Shown in pieces: positions 17,822 through 26,994 of a DNA stretch of 64,000 nucleotides. A model generated the notes under the pieces. That model searched no databases, was not told the origin of the DNA, and saw nothing but the letters and a program-made list of their open reading frames with translations. The translations under genes were made by a program, and so were the position numbers. The DNA is taken from NCBI RefSeq assembly GCF_016583985.1, contig NZ_NRSD01000021.1, forward strand, positions 1 to 64,000. Reading direction: 5' to 3'. The stretch's first letter is position 1; each line of letters opens with the position of its first letter. This DNA is from Thiocapsa imhoffii (GTDB lineage Bacteria; Pseudomonadota; Gammaproteobacteria; Chromatiales; Chromatiaceae).

Positions 17822-17850
17822 TTGTCATCAAACATTCATGCCAAGGTCAC
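17822..17850 (+). promoter_or_regulatory. Pho box upstream of pstS (three units)
   Basis: TTGTCATCAAACATTCAT (17822-17839) is followed in register by GCCA and AGGTCAC (17844-17850), giving three 7-bp half-sites at 11-bp spacing. It ends 83 bp before the pstS start. The -10 is not obvious; a weak candidate is GAAAAC about 10 bp after the third unit. Confidence 0.65.
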
Positions 17851-17933
17851 GCGTTTGGCAGAAAACTCCGAGAGAATTCGGGCCGAAAGAATCCGTCGCC
17901 TTTCATCTCGACCGTTCCCGGAGAACATCTCTC

Positions 17934-18989
17934 ATGCCAATGTTATCCCTTGTGAAAACCGCTATCGCGGCCGGTTGCTTGTCGGCAGTTGCGTTCTCTC
18001 CCGCCGCCTTCGCGGACGTCAAGCTCATGGGCTCCGGCGCGAGCTTTCCCGCGCCCATCTACGCGAAGTGGTTCAAGGACTTCAGCGCCGCGAACAAGGG
18101 CGTGCGTGTCGACTACCAGTCAAAGGGCAGCGGCGCGGGCATCCAGGATTTCATCAACCAGGTCGTCGACTTTGCCGGCAGCGACGCCGCCATGAGCGAC
18201 GAGGAGATCGCACAGGTCAAGAACGGCGTCGTGCTGCTCCCCGTGACCGCGGGCGAGATCGTCCTGACCTACAACCTCAAGGGTGTGGATGAGCTCAGGC
18301 TGCCCCGCGACGTCTATCCGGCGATCTTCTCCGGCGAGATCACGAAGTGGAACGATCCGAAGATCGCCGCCGCCAACCCGGGCGTCGAGCTGCCGGACCA
18401 AGAGATCACGGTCGTGGTCCGTTCCGACTCCTCCGGCACGACCTACGTCTTCACAGGGCATCTGGCCGAGATCAGCGAGTCCTTCAAGACCACTGTCGGG
18501 CACGACAAGTCGCCGCAGTGGCCGAAGAGCACCAAGTTCGTGAAGGCGCCCAAGAACGACGGCGTCACCGCCACGGTTAAGCAGACCCCGGGCTCGATCG
18601 GATATATCGAGTACGGTTTCGCGAAGCTGACCAAGGCCCCGTCGGCCATCCTCGAGAACCAGGCCGGCAAATTCGTGGCCGGTGGCGCCGAGACCGGCGC
18701 GGCCGCCTTGGCGACCGCCGAGTTCCCCGGAGGCACGCTGCCGGGCTCGAACGTCCCGGATCTCCGCGCCTGGATCATGGACCCGGCGGGCGATGACGCC
18801 TACCCGATCGTCAGCTACACCTGGCTGCTCTTGCCGGAGACCCAGGACGCCGACAAGGCCCAGGTGGCGCGTGACCTCGTCGAGTATGTCCTGACCGAGG
18901 GTCAGAAGAGCGCCGACTCCATGGGCTACATCCCGCTGCCCGCGAATGTGGTCGAGAAGGTCCGCGAGGTCTCTCAGCTGGTGCAGTAA
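17934..18989 (+). CDS. pstS: High-affinity phosphate-binding periplasmic protein
   Basis: 351 residues. The ATG at 17934 gives a clean signal peptide (VKTAIAAGCLSAVAFSPAAFA) with GGAG about 8 bases upstream; the longer frame starts inside the regulatory region. Family landmarks: LMGSGASFPAPIY, DYQSKGSGAGIQDF and VDFAGSDAAMSDEE in domain 1, then VRSDSSGTTYVF (the phosphate-binding loop), TPGSIGYIEYGFA and YPIVSYTWLLL. It captures orthophosphate in the periplasm for PstCAB. A Pho box precedes it, and a 238-bp gap with a strong stem-loop separates it from pstC. Confidence 0.95.
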   Translation: MPMLSLVKTAIAAGCLSAVAFSPAAFADVKLMGSGASFPAPIYAKWFKDFSAANKGVRVDYQSKGSGAGIQDFINQVVDFAGSDAAMSDEEIAQVKNGVVLLPVTAGEIVLTYNLKGVDELRLPRDVYPAIFSGEITKWNDPKIAAANPGVELPDQEITVVVRSDSSGTTYVFTGHLAEISESFKTTVGHDKSPQWPKSTKFVKAPKNDGVTATVKQTPGSIGYIEYGFAKLTKAPSAILENQAGKFVAGGAETGAAALATAEFPGGTLPGSNVPDLRAWIMDPAGDDAYPIVSYTWLLLPETQDADKAQVARDLVEYVLTEGQKSADSMGYIPLPANVVEKVREVSQLVQ

Positions 18990-19068
18990 TCCGTCCTCAC
19001 GCCAGGACCGCGGGCTTCGGAGTATTTCGGGGGGATGGGGCGCGCCGGTTGACATGGGGTGAGCCGGC

Positions 19069-19096
19069 AGATGCGCCCGTGCAGATGCGCCCGTGC
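19069..19096 (+). repeat. Tandem 14-bp direct repeat in pstS-pstC gap
   Basis: AGATGCGCCCGTGC occurs twice back to back (19069-19082 and 19083-19096). It is too short and too few to be an array; probably slippage-derived. Confidence 0.6.
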
Positions 19097-19103
19097 GGAT
19101 CCG

Positions 19104-19137
19104 CCGTCCGGAACGCCGTCACAGGCGATCCGGACGG
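19104..19137 (+). other. Stem-loop between pstS and pstC
   Basis: CCGTCCGG (19104-19111) pairs perfectly with CCGGACGG (19130-19137), with a second inner stem CGCC/GGCG. No U-run follows. In binding-protein operons such intergenic hairpins commonly stabilise the upstream mRNA and lower expression of the permease genes, which is the likely role here. Confidence 0.55.
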
Positions 19138-19227
19138 ATGGGCCACCGCATCCGATCCGCCCGGCAAGGCTCAGCAAACCGCCAGTCCTTCGTTCCGATC
19201 GACGCACATCCAGGCAGATTCAAACCC

Positions 19228-20205
19228 ATGGCAGTGAATCCATTCCAGCATGCCGACTCGGCAAGCAGTATCTCCGGACCACCCTCCGGAAGCGACTATC
19301 TTGCCGATTCCATCTTTCGCGTCATCGCGCTCTCCTGCGCGTCTCTGATCGTTGTCCTGATCCTCTATATCCTTTGGGAGATCGGCGGTTTGGCGTTGCC
19401 GGCCATGGCGCAGCACGGTCTCGGCTTCGTCTCTGGTACGACCTGGAATGTCGGCTCACAGGAGTTCGGTGTCCTGCCGGAGATCTGGGGAACCCTCTAC
19501 AGCTCCTTCCTGGCTTTGATCCTAGGCGGGACCTTCGGTGTGGGCATCGCCATCTTTCTCACCCAAGATTTCATCCACGCCCGTCTCGCTGCGGTCTTTC
19601 GGACCATCGTCGAGCTGCTGGCCGCAATCCCTTCGGTGGTCTACGGCCTCTGGGGCATCTACGTGGTCATCCCGATGCTGCGCCCCGTGGCCGAGTGGCT
19701 GCACAGCGAGCTCGGCTTCATCCCGATCTTCGGCACCGAGCTGAGCGGTCCGGGCATGGCGCCCGCGGCACTGGTGCTCGCCATCATGATCCTGCCGACG
19801 GTCGCGGCCATCACGGTCGATGCCTTCCGGCGCATCCCCTACAAGGTCAAAGAGGCCGCTTACGGGATGGGCACGACGCGCTGGGAGGCCATCCTCAAGG
19901 TGATGCTGCCGACCGCCTCCTCCGGCATCCTCGCCGCCTTGGTTCTGGGATTCGGGCGTGCGCTCGGCGAGACCATGGCCCTGGCGATGCTGATCGGCAA
20001 CAGCAACCAGATCAACCTGTCGCTGTTTGCGCCGGCCAACACGCTCGCCTCACTGCTGGCGTCGAGCTTCCCCGAAGCCGGCCAGATCGAGGTGCAGGCG
20101 CTCATGTATGCCGCCGTGGTGCTCCTCGTGATCACCCTTATCGTCAACATCCTCGGACTGGGCATCCAGCAATACACGGTCCGTAAATTCGAGGGCAAGG
20201 CATGA
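19228..20205 (+). CDS. pstC: Phosphate ABC transporter permease
   Basis: 325 residues from the ATG at 19228. After a 30-residue cytoplasmic N-terminus come six membrane segments, with the first at about 33-57. The periplasmic loop WNVGSQEFGVLPEIWGTLYSS, the segment ELLAAIPSVVYGLWGIYV, the cytoplasmic EAAYGMGTTRWEAILKVMLP loop and FGRALGETMALAMLIGN are PstC signatures. It overlaps pstA by ATGA. With PstA it forms the channel that moves phosphate delivered by PstS. Confidence 0.95.
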   Translation: MAVNPFQHADSASSISGPPSGSDYLADSIFRVIALSCASLIVVLILYILWEIGGLALPAMAQHGLGFVSGTTWNVGSQEFGVLPEIWGTLYSSFLALILGGTFGVGIAIFLTQDFIHARLAAVFRTIVELLAAIPSVVYGLWGIYVVIPMLRPVAEWLHSELGFIPIFGTELSGPGMAPAALVLAIMILPTVAAITVDAFRRIPYKVKEAAYGMGTTRWEAILKVMLPTASSGILAALVLGFGRALGETMALAMLIGNSNQINLSLFAPANTLASLLASSFPEAGQIEVQALMYAAVVLLVITLIVNILGLGIQQYTVRKFEGKA

Positions 20206-21092
20206 GCGACATCGACCTGACCTCACGTCCACCCGCGATGCAGCCGTTGAGCCTGGAGCGTCGGCCGTTCGAGCTGCGTGCCCTGACCAGCGGATTACTG
20301 ACGGGACTGACCTGGGGTATCGCCATCCTCGGCAGCATCCCGCTCTTTTCGGTCATCATCATGTTGGTGGCCGAGGGCGGTTCCCGGCTGGATATCGAGG
20401 CACTCACCGCCCTGCCGCCCGCCGGGTTCGAGATGGGCGGCGGCTTCGGCAACGCCATCATCGGCACACTGGTGATGGTCGCCATCGCGGCCGCCATCAG
20501 CGTGCCGCTCGGTCTGCTCGCGGCCATCTATCTGGCGATCCTGGATCCCTACAGCGTCGTGGCCGGGACCTCTCGCTTCGTGGCGAAGACCCTGACCGGC
20601 TTCCCCTCGATCCTGGCAGGTGTCTTCACCTACGCGGTGCTGGTCATCAACTTCGGTTATTCGGCAGTGGCGGGCGGTGTCGCTCTCGCGGTTCTCATGC
20701 TGCCGACCGTGGTGCTGGCCGCGGAGGAGTCCATGAAGCAGGTGCCTCAAAAGATGACGGACGCCGCCTTCGGCATGGGCTGTACCCGCAGCCAGGTGAT
20801 CTGGAAGGTCGTGCTGCCGACCGGGCTTCCCGGCATCCTGACCGGTATCATGCTTGCCGTCGCCGGCGCGGCGGGCGAATCCGCGCCGCTGCTCTTCACC
20901 GCACTCTTCAGCAACTACTTTATGTCCGAGCTGATGGAGCCGACCGCGTCGCTTTCTATTCTCATCTATAACTTCTCGGCCATGCCCTTCGACAACCAGA
21001 TCGAGCTCGCTTGGGCCGCGTCGTTGGTCTTGGTTCTCATGGTCCTTGTCTTCAATATCCTGGCGCGCCTCATCGGGCAGTCCAAGGTGTAA
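20202..21092 (+). CDS. pstA: Phosphate ABC transporter permease
   Basis: 296 residues, starting in the ATGA overlap with pstC. Six predicted helices; [18 protein letters not shown], the loop [20 protein letters not shown] and [18 protein letters not shown] are the PstA landmarks. The 20-bp gap to pstB contains the pstB ribosome-binding site. It is the partner of PstC. Confidence 0.95.
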   Translation: MSDIDLTSRPPAMQPLSLERRPFELRALTSGLLTGLTWGIAILGSIPLFSVIIMLVAEGGSRLDIEALTALPPAGFEMGGGFGNAIIGTLVMVAIAAAISVPLGLLAAIYLAILDPYSVVAGTSRFVAKTLTGFPSILAGVFTYAVLVINFGYSAVAGGVALAVLMLPTVVLAAEESMKQVPQKMTDAAFGMGCTRSQVIWKVVLPTGLPGILTGIMLAVAGAAGESAPLLFTALFSNYFMSELMEPTASLSILIYNFSAMPFDNQIELAWAASLVLVLMVLVFNILARLIGQSKV

Positions 21093-21112
21093 CCCATCCC
21101 GAGGAATCAGTC

Positions 21113-21952
21113 ATGAGCGCGACAGCAGAAGCAATGGCGCAATCCATCTTACCCACGGCGGCCGCCTTCTCCCCGGTCGGACCGACGGTGATCGACTGCC
21201 AGCTCGAAAAGGTCTTTTACGGCGATTTTCTCGCCGTCCGCAACAGCAACGTCCCGATCGAAAAAGGCAAGATTACAGGCTTCATCGGCCCCTCGGGTTG
21301 CGGCAAGAGTACCGTCCTGCGTAGCCTGAATCGGATGAACGATCTCATCCCGATCTTCCGGTTCGAGGGCCATGTCAAATACCACGGTCAGGACGTCTAC
21401 GGGAAGAATGTCGACCCGGTCGTGGTTCGGCGTTACATCGGCATGGTCTTCCAGCAGCCGAATCCCTTTTCCATGAGCATCTTCGACAACGTCGCCTTCG
21501 GTCTGCGCCTGAACCGCTACAAGGGCAACCTCGAGGAGCGTGTGCAGAAGGCGCTGGAGCGCGCAGCACTCTGGAAAGAGGTGAAGGATAAGCTGCAAAA
21601 GAGCGGGCTCTCCCTGTCCGGCGGTCAGCAGCAGCGGCTGTGCATCGCCAGGGCGATCGCGACCGAGCCCGATGTCCTGCTGATGGACGAGCCCTGCTCG
21701 GCCCTCGACCCTATCGCCACCCGTCAGGTCGAGCAGCTCATGCTCGAGCTCAAGGAGCGCTACACGGTCGCCCTGGTCACGCACAACATGCAGCAAGCGA
21801 CCCGCGTGGCCGATACCACGGCCTTCTTCGGTGTCGACATCTCGCAAGGCGGACGCACCGGCTATCTGGTCGAGATGGGCGAAACCAGCCGGATCTTCGA
21901 GGACCCCCAAGAGGAGCTCACCAAGCAATACGTCTCGGGCGAGTTCAGCTGA
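21113..21952 (+). CDS. pstB: Phosphate ABC transporter ATPase
   Basis: 279 residues; the ATG at 21113 has GAGGAA upstream. GPSGCGKST (Walker A), [21 protein letters not shown] (Q-loop region diagnostic of PstB), [15 protein letters not shown] (signature), [16 protein letters not shown] (Walker B) and [13 protein letters not shown] (H-loop) are all present. An N-terminal extension of about 25 residues precedes the fold. No phoU follows, which is unusual for a pst operon; instead a second pstS is next. Confidence 0.95.
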   Translation: MSATAEAMAQSILPTAAAFSPVGPTVIDCQLEKVFYGDFLAVRNSNVPIEKGKITGFIGPSGCGKSTVLRSLNRMNDLIPIFRFEGHVKYHGQDVYGKNVDPVVVRRYIGMVFQQPNPFSMSIFDNVAFGLRLNRYKGNLEERVQKALERAALWKEVKDKLQKSGLSLSGGQQQRLCIARAIATEPDVLLMDEPCSALDPIATRQVEQLMLELKERYTVALVTHNMQQATRVADTTAFFGVDISQGGRTGYLVEMGETSRIFEDPQEELTKQYVSGEFS

Positions 21953-22024
21953 TCCTGTCGCAGCGCGCGCGCCGTCGTGCGGCTTGGCGCGCGCCCAATC
22001 CATTTCAGTTCACGAGGACGGGCC

Positions 22025-23092
22025 ATGACGAGTCTTCCCGGGTTTAAGCGCGCCGCTTCGGCAGTCGTTGTCTCGATCCTATTGACAGCATGCGGCGGGG
22101 AGTCGACCGATACGACGATGGAGTCCCCCACCGGGCTGCAAGTCACGGGGGCTGGCGCAACCTTCCCCGAACCCCTCTACCAAGAGTGGATTCGCCGCTA
22201 TAACGCGAAGCAAACCGAGGCGCACTTTGTCTACGAAGGCGGAGGCAGCGGCGAGGGCGTCAAACGCTTCATCGCCGAGAAGGTCGACTTCGGCGCCAGC
22301 GACTCGGCCATGACAGACGAGCAGATCGCTCAAGTCGCCCGGGGCACCACGCTGATCCCGGCCACCGCCGGTATGGTCGTGCTCGCCTACAACCTGCCGG
22401 GCGTGGAAGGCGAGCTGCGGCTGCCACGCGATGTCTATGTCGATATCTTTCTCGGCAAGGTCTGGAAATGGGACGATCCCCGGATCGTCGCGGCCAATCC
22501 GCACCTCGACCTTCCCTCGAAGCTGATCCAGACGGTGGTGCGCCGCGACGGCTCCGGGACCACCTTCGTCTTCACAAACCATCTCGGCACCATCAGCCCG
22601 ACCTGGCTGACCGAGGGGCCGGGAATCGGAACCCTCATGAACTGGCCCGGCGGGGCAATGACCGGGAACGGCAACGAAGGGGTCGCGCACAAGATCAAGA
22701 TCAGCCACGGGTCGATCGGCTACATCGAATATTATTTCGCGAGCCGTCTCGGACTTCCGATCGCCACCCTGCAAAACAGGGCCGGCAATTTCGTCAGACC
22801 GGACGCCGAGAGCGGACGTCGCACACTCGAAGCGGCAGCAACGGCTGGCATGCCCGAGAATCTGCGGCTCTTCGTCCCGGATCCCGAGGCAGAAGACGCC
22901 TACCCCATCGTCAGTTTGTCGTGGCTATTACTATACGGACAGTACCCGGAACCGGCGAAGGCGACGGCACTGAAGGCTGCCGTGACCTGGGCCCTGGACG
23001 CCGGACAGCCGATCGCCGAGGAGTTGGGTTACATCCCGCTTCCGGCCAACATCGTCTCCGCAGCGTCACGTGCCCTCGACACGATCCGATAG
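22025..23092 (+). CDS. pstS: Second phosphate-binding protein, lipoprotein type
   Basis: 355 residues from the ATG at 22025 (GAGGACGGG upstream). The signal ends SILLTACGGE, a lipobox, so unlike the first PstS this one is membrane-anchored. The mature part keeps GAGATFPEPLYQEW, YEGGGSGEGVKRF, VDFGASDSAMTDEQ, VRRDGSGTTFVF and HGSIGYIEYYFA, so the ligand-binding residues appear intact. It lies 72 bp after pstB in the same direction and is probably part of the operon. A tethered and a soluble PstS could differ in affinity or in the phosphate range served (inference). Confidence 0.92.
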   Translation: MTSLPGFKRAASAVVVSILLTACGGESTDTTMESPTGLQVTGAGATFPEPLYQEWIRRYNAKQTEAHFVYEGGGSGEGVKRFIAEKVDFGASDSAMTDEQIAQVARGTTLIPATAGMVVLAYNLPGVEGELRLPRDVYVDIFLGKVWKWDDPRIVAANPHLDLPSKLIQTVVRRDGSGTTFVFTNHLGTISPTWLTEGPGIGTLMNWPGGAMTGNGNEGVAHKIKISHGSIGYIEYYFASRLGLPIATLQNRAGNFVRPDAESGRRTLEAAATAGMPENLRLFVPDPEAEDAYPIVSLSWLLLYGQYPEPAKATALKAAVTWALDAGQPIAEELGYIPLPANIVSAASRALDTIR

Positions 23093-23202
23093 TCAAAATC
23101 ACATCGGTCGAATAGGTCGATCCAGGGATGGATCCTTCCCGAACCCAAGCCGCGCATCGGCATGGCCGACGTTCTTACCCACACGATCACAACAGTCATC
23201 CG

Positions 23203-23856
23203 ATGCGACTGAACCTGACGGCAATCGATACGTCTCTGTACGCTGTCCAGAACGATTTCGATCGCATCAACCGGACCTTGAGCACGCCCCGGGATCCGAT
23301 GACCGACATGGTCCGCCGGAACATGATGGCCGGCTACCGCATGGTCGACGAGGCCCTGGAGAGCGGGCTCGACCCCTTCGATGTAGGACACTCGCAATGG
23401 CTTCTGGAGCTCAATACCTGCGTGCTGTGCGGACAGGATGCCGAAAGGCGCAAGGAATATTCCATTCACATCGCCTTGACCCAGCAGCACTTCTACGAGC
23501 AGGACGGTGCCGGCATCGGCGGCTTGATGGAATGGCTGGCGCATCATCGGAGCGACAACGTCTGGTTCCGGGCTGCCGGTGTGTACGTCTACATCCTGAG
23601 CCGCCCGCAACTCTATATCGAAGGGAACCACCGCACCGGCTCCCTGATCATGAGTTATCTGCTCTCGCGTGAAGGTCAGCCACCCTTCGTGCTCTCCGTC
23701 GAGAACGCCAAGGCCTATTTCGATCCCTCCACGCTGGTCAAGGACTCACGCAAACACAGTCTCGACATGCTGATCACGGTGCCGAAGCTGAAGAAACGCC
23801 TTGCTCGACTCCTCAAAGGCAATGGCGCTCCCGGGTACCTTGTCGCTGACATTTGA
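23203..23856 (+). CDS. Divergent Fic-fold (Fido) protein with degenerate active site
   Basis: 217 residues from the ATG at 23203; an in-frame ATG at 23128 would add 25 residues. The helical body ends in SRPQLYIEGNHRTGS, which aligns with the Fic motif HxFx(D/E)GNGRxxR. Here the catalytic His is Gln136, Phe is Tyr138, the central GNGR is GNHR (141-144) and the last Arg is Ser147. Canonical Fic enzymes transfer AMP or other phosphate-containing groups to proteins and need that His. This copy may be catalytically dead, may do different chemistry or may bind nucleotide only. Its place between pstS2 and a kinase-like enzyme inside a phosphate locus is striking. Fold assignment rests on the motif and its helical context. 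Confidence 0.65.
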   Translation: MRLNLTAIDTSLYAVQNDFDRINRTLSTPRDPMTDMVRRNMMAGYRMVDEALESGLDPFDVGHSQWLLELNTCVLCGQDAERRKEYSIHIALTQQHFYEQDGAGIGGLMEWLAHHRSDNVWFRAAGVYVYILSRPQLYIEGNHRTGSLIMSYLLSREGQPPFVLSVENAKAYFDPSTLVKDSRKHSLDMLITVPKLKKRLARLLKGNGAPGYLVADI

Positions 23857-23872
23857 AGCCCCGGCGGGGGCT
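23857..23872 (+). terminator. Hairpin directly after the Fic-like gene
   Basis: AGCCCC and GGGGCT pair around GGCG, starting at the base after the stop codon. No U-run. Confidence 0.35.
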
Positions 23873-23979
23873 ACGGTGGGTGCCTCATGTGCCGTAACAC
23901 AACCGTCGTATGATTTATTGGACTTAGGCCGGCACCCTCCCACCCTCCAGCGGATTCCAACCTAGCAGGCACTCTCCCC

Positions 23980-25830
23980 ATGACCACGACGCCGACTTCT
24001 CGCCAACTGGAAAGGCCGATCGCCCAACTCGTCGCCCTCCGCAAGGGTGCCCTTGAGTTCGAGCGAGCCTACAACACCGAGATCGAGAAGGTTGAGCCCG
24101 GCCATCGCGACAGCACACGCAACTTCCTTCACTATCTCAGCATCCGTCAACACGACATCCGCAGTCTGCAACAGGACCTCGGTGCCTTGGGACTCTCCTC
24201 GCTCGGCGTTCTGGAGCCCCATGCCCTGGCGAGCCTCAACTCGGTGATGGCCATCCTGGAGCAGCTCAGCGGCAAGAATCTCGGTCCAGCGCCGGAGCCA
24301 CCGGTGGATTTCCGCTCCGGGCCATTGCTGCTCCGGGATCACACCCGCGCACTCCTGGGCCCCGAGCCGAACGACCGCTTCGTTCGCATCATGGTGACCA
24401 TGCCGAGCGAAGCCGCCTGGGATGCGCAACTGGTGCAGGATCTCCTCATCGCAGGGATGGATGTGATGCGCATCAACTGCGCCCACGACGGTCCTGATGC
24501 CTGGCTCGCAATGGTGGAAAACCTCCGTCGTGCGGAACGGATCGTCGGGCGCAACTGCCGCGTGCAGGCCGACCTGGCCGGTCCCAAGCTTCGCACGGGC
24601 GCCATTCGAGCGAGCGGCCGGGTGATGCGATTGGCGCCCGAACGCGATGTCTTCGGTCGCATCGCCAGACCCGCTCGGATTTGGCTGACCACGGCAGCCG
24701 CGGCCGAGCCGACTCCCGAGGATGTTCGCTTCACCCTCGGGATCGAGTGTCGTCTGCTCGCACGCCTCGCTGTCGGCGATTGCATACGTCTGACCGACAC
24801 GCGCGGTCAACACCATGAGCTGAAGGTCGTCGAGGCAGTCAGTCAATCATTCATCGCCGAAAGCGATCGGACCGCCTATCTTCAGGATGAGACCCAGGTG
24901 ATAGGGATCCGGAACGGCGAGCCGGTCGGCGCGGGACGCATCGTGGGAATACCCGAGGTGGTCAACCCCATCTCCCTCCTGCCAGGCGATATCCTGATCT
25001 TGACCCGTCACAACGAGCCCGGCATGGGGGCCGAGCGCGACGCCTCTGGTCGTATCGTCGCGCCGGCACAGATCCACTGCACGCTCGATGCGGCGTTCGA
25101 GCAGGTCGCACATGGACACCGTGTCTGGTTCGACGACGGAAAGATCGGCGGTCTTGTTCAGGAAAACGACGGTCAACGCATCTTGGTGAAAATCACCCAT
25201 ACCGGGCCGCGCGGCGCCAAGCTTCGCGCCGAGAAGGGCATCAACTTCCCCGACACCGCACTCGCGATGTCCGCCCTGACCGACAAAGACCTCGAAGACC
25301 TGCCGGCGGTCGTGAAGTTTGCCGACATGGTCGCCCTCTCCTTCGTCCGTGGACCCGAGGATGTCAAGCGTTTGCACGATGAGCTTTACCGACTCGGCGC
25401 CAACCGACTCGGTGTCGTGCTCAAGATCGAGAACCGTCAAGCCTTCGAGAACCTCCCCCGAATCCTGCTCGCGAGTCTCAACTCGCCTCCCGTCGGGATC
25501 ATGATCGCGCGGGGCGATCTGGCGGTCGAGGTCGGCTTCGATCGCCTCTCCGAGGTCCAGCAGGAGATCCTTTGGCTCTGCGAAGCGGCGCACGTGCCGG
25601 TCATCTGGGCGACTCAGATCCTCGAGGGGATGGCCAAAAAAGGGGCACCGTCACGCGCGGAGGTCTCGGACGCAGCCATGAGTATTCAAGCCGAATGCGC
25701 CATGCTCAACAAAGGTCCGAACATCGTCGAGACCGTCCAATTCCTCAACGGAATCATCGGACGCATGGACGAGCATTACGTCAAACGGCGCGCGACGCTG
25801 CGCAAGCTTTCGGTCGCACAGATCAAGTAA
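23980..25830 (+). CDS. Pyruvate kinase-like protein with N-terminal extension
   Basis: 616 residues. The first 130 or so form a helical extension not found in ordinary pyruvate kinase. The catalytic barrel begins at VRIMVTMPSEAAWD, where the usual T-x-GP is modified, with MDVMRINCAHD and QADLAGPKLRTG. A long B-domain region follows. Then come AKLRAEKGINFPDT, FADMVALSFVRGPED, VVLKIENRQAFENL (substrate and metal ligands K and E), IMIARGDLAVEV and VIWATQILEGMAKKGAPSRAEVSDAA. The C-terminal allosteric domain is absent: the protein ends soon after the barrel. Core catalytic residues look intact, so phosphoenolpyruvate/ADP chemistry is plausible, but the altered front and its phosphate-locus setting leave the physiological role open. 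Confidence 0.8.
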   Translation: MTTTPTSRQLERPIAQLVALRKGALEFERAYNTEIEKVEPGHRDSTRNFLHYLSIRQHDIRSLQQDLGALGLSSLGVLEPHALASLNSVMAILEQLSGKNLGPAPEPPVDFRSGPLLLRDHTRALLGPEPNDRFVRIMVTMPSEAAWDAQLVQDLLIAGMDVMRINCAHDGPDAWLAMVENLRRAERIVGRNCRVQADLAGPKLRTGAIRASGRVMRLAPERDVFGRIARPARIWLTTAAAAEPTPEDVRFTLGIECRLLARLAVGDCIRLTDTRGQHHELKVVEAVSQSFIAESDRTAYLQDETQVIGIRNGEPVGAGRIVGIPEVVNPISLLPGDILILTRHNEPGMGAERDASGRIVAPAQIHCTLDAAFEQVAHGHRVWFDDGKIGGLVQENDGQRILVKITHTGPRGAKLRAEKGINFPDTALAMSALTDKDLEDLPAVVKFADMVALSFVRGPEDVKRLHDELYRLGANRLGVVLKIENRQAFENLPRILLASLNSPPVGIMIARGDLAVEVGFDRLSEVQQEILWLCEAAHVPVIWATQILEGMAKKGAPSRAEVSDAAMSIQAECAMLNKGPNIVETVQFLNGIIGRMDEHYVKRRATLRKLSVAQIK

Positions 25831-26149
25831 AGGCGCGTTCGCGGGTCCGCTCGGGGCTGCGCGCCCAAAACGTCATCGAGAACGTCAGATTGCCGGTGCG
25901 TGAGACCACCTTGCCAACCGAGGTCTGTTCGGAGAGATTCTACGAAACCGATGCCATCCATGCGGTCGACCTCTGCATCGGCGGGACCGTCTTAGCCCGG
26001 CTCTCCGACCCGGCGGACGGACCGACGGCGAGCGACCCGCTTCCCCGCTCGCACATTGAACGTTCTTTAAGGCCCTGATGGATTTCTCGGACCCGGGCGA
26101 GTTGGAGCACTTCAGTCCTATCTCTACGCCTTGAAACGAGGGCCGCTCG
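25831..26149. other. Intergenic region without a recognised gene
   Basis: 319 bp between the kinase-like gene and the HAD gene. No convincing reading frame. A TTGAAC near 26059 could be part of a promoter for the HAD gene, but no clear -10 follows. Confidence 0.5.
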
Positions 26150-26914
26150 ATGGACAAACCAACCGGCAAACTCTTCCGCAACTGCAAGCTCCTGTTGCTG
26201 GATTTCGACGGTGTCGTGACGACCGAGGCCGAAGACGTCGCACTAAAAGCCCAGACGCTTTCGGTCTTCGCCGCGATCGGGACACGATTCGGCGAGCGTC
26301 CCTTAAAGATGGTTCGATTAGCCAGCCGCGCGATTCATGACGCCGGTGGCACGGTCCAGCTTGGCCCCCTGCTCTATCACGCCGCCAGATTGCTGAAACC
26401 CGATGGCGAACCCCTCGAGCCAACCCTTGCCCGACTCATCGACGCCTGCACCGATGGACTGAACTATCGCAGCGTTGCGCGCGCTGGCACCGTGCTTCGT
26501 CAAGGACTCGATCTCATCAGGAGTCGGGGCATCGAGGTTGCGATCCTAACCAACGGCGTTAGAGAAAACGTCTTTCGCGTCTTGGCGATGAAGGGGCTGA
26601 CCGAGGCATTCGCCCCCGAGCACATCTTCGACGCGATTTCGACACTGGACAAGCGGGGCAAGCTCCACCCCAAACCCGACCCTCAAGGCTACAGGTTCGT
26701 CCTCGAGGAACTGGGGGTTAAACCCCAGCAGTGCATCGTCGTGGACAATCGCCGCAAGAATCTCCGATCAGCGAAAGGCGAGGTCGGATGCTTCGGAACG
26801 GTCTATATCGGCACGAGCCTCAAACGAAAGGACCGAGGGGTGATCGACCACCTGGCGCCATCGTTCGAGCAGTTCATGGTGGAGGTTGTCGATGTGCTAG
26901 GAGCGGAGGCCTGA
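26150..26914 (+). CDS. HAD superfamily hydrolase
   Basis: 254 residues. Motif I is DFDGVVTTE (nucleophile and acid Asp), motif II is AILTNGV, the Lys of motif III lies in LHPKPDPQGY, and motif IV is CIVVDNRRKNLRSAKGEVG. The large helical cap between motifs I and II suggests a small-molecule phosphatase of the phosphoglycolate phosphatase or pyrimidine-nucleotidase type. Substrate unknown. It sits after the pyruvate-kinase-like gene and converges with the third pstS, consistent with phosphate salvage. Confidence 0.8.
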   Translation: MDKPTGKLFRNCKLLLLDFDGVVTTEAEDVALKAQTLSVFAAIGTRFGERPLKMVRLASRAIHDAGGTVQLGPLLYHAARLLKPDGEPLEPTLARLIDACTDGLNYRSVARAGTVLRQGLDLIRSRGIEVAILTNGVRENVFRVLAMKGLTEAFAPEHIFDAISTLDKRGKLHPKPDPQGYRFVLEELGVKPQQCIVVDNRRKNLRSAKGEVGCFGTVYIGTSLKRKDRGVIDHLAPSFEQFMVEVVDVLGAEA

Positions 26915-26994
26915 GTTGCGCCGGCCATCATGAGCTTGTCGATCTTAATGAAGCGTCACGACAGCTTCTCGCCCGCGGAGACACGACTTCGAGA

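Noticed and set aside
19069..19096. CRISPR-like repeat
   Set aside because: Only two adjacent 14-bp units with no spacers; a plain tandem duplication.
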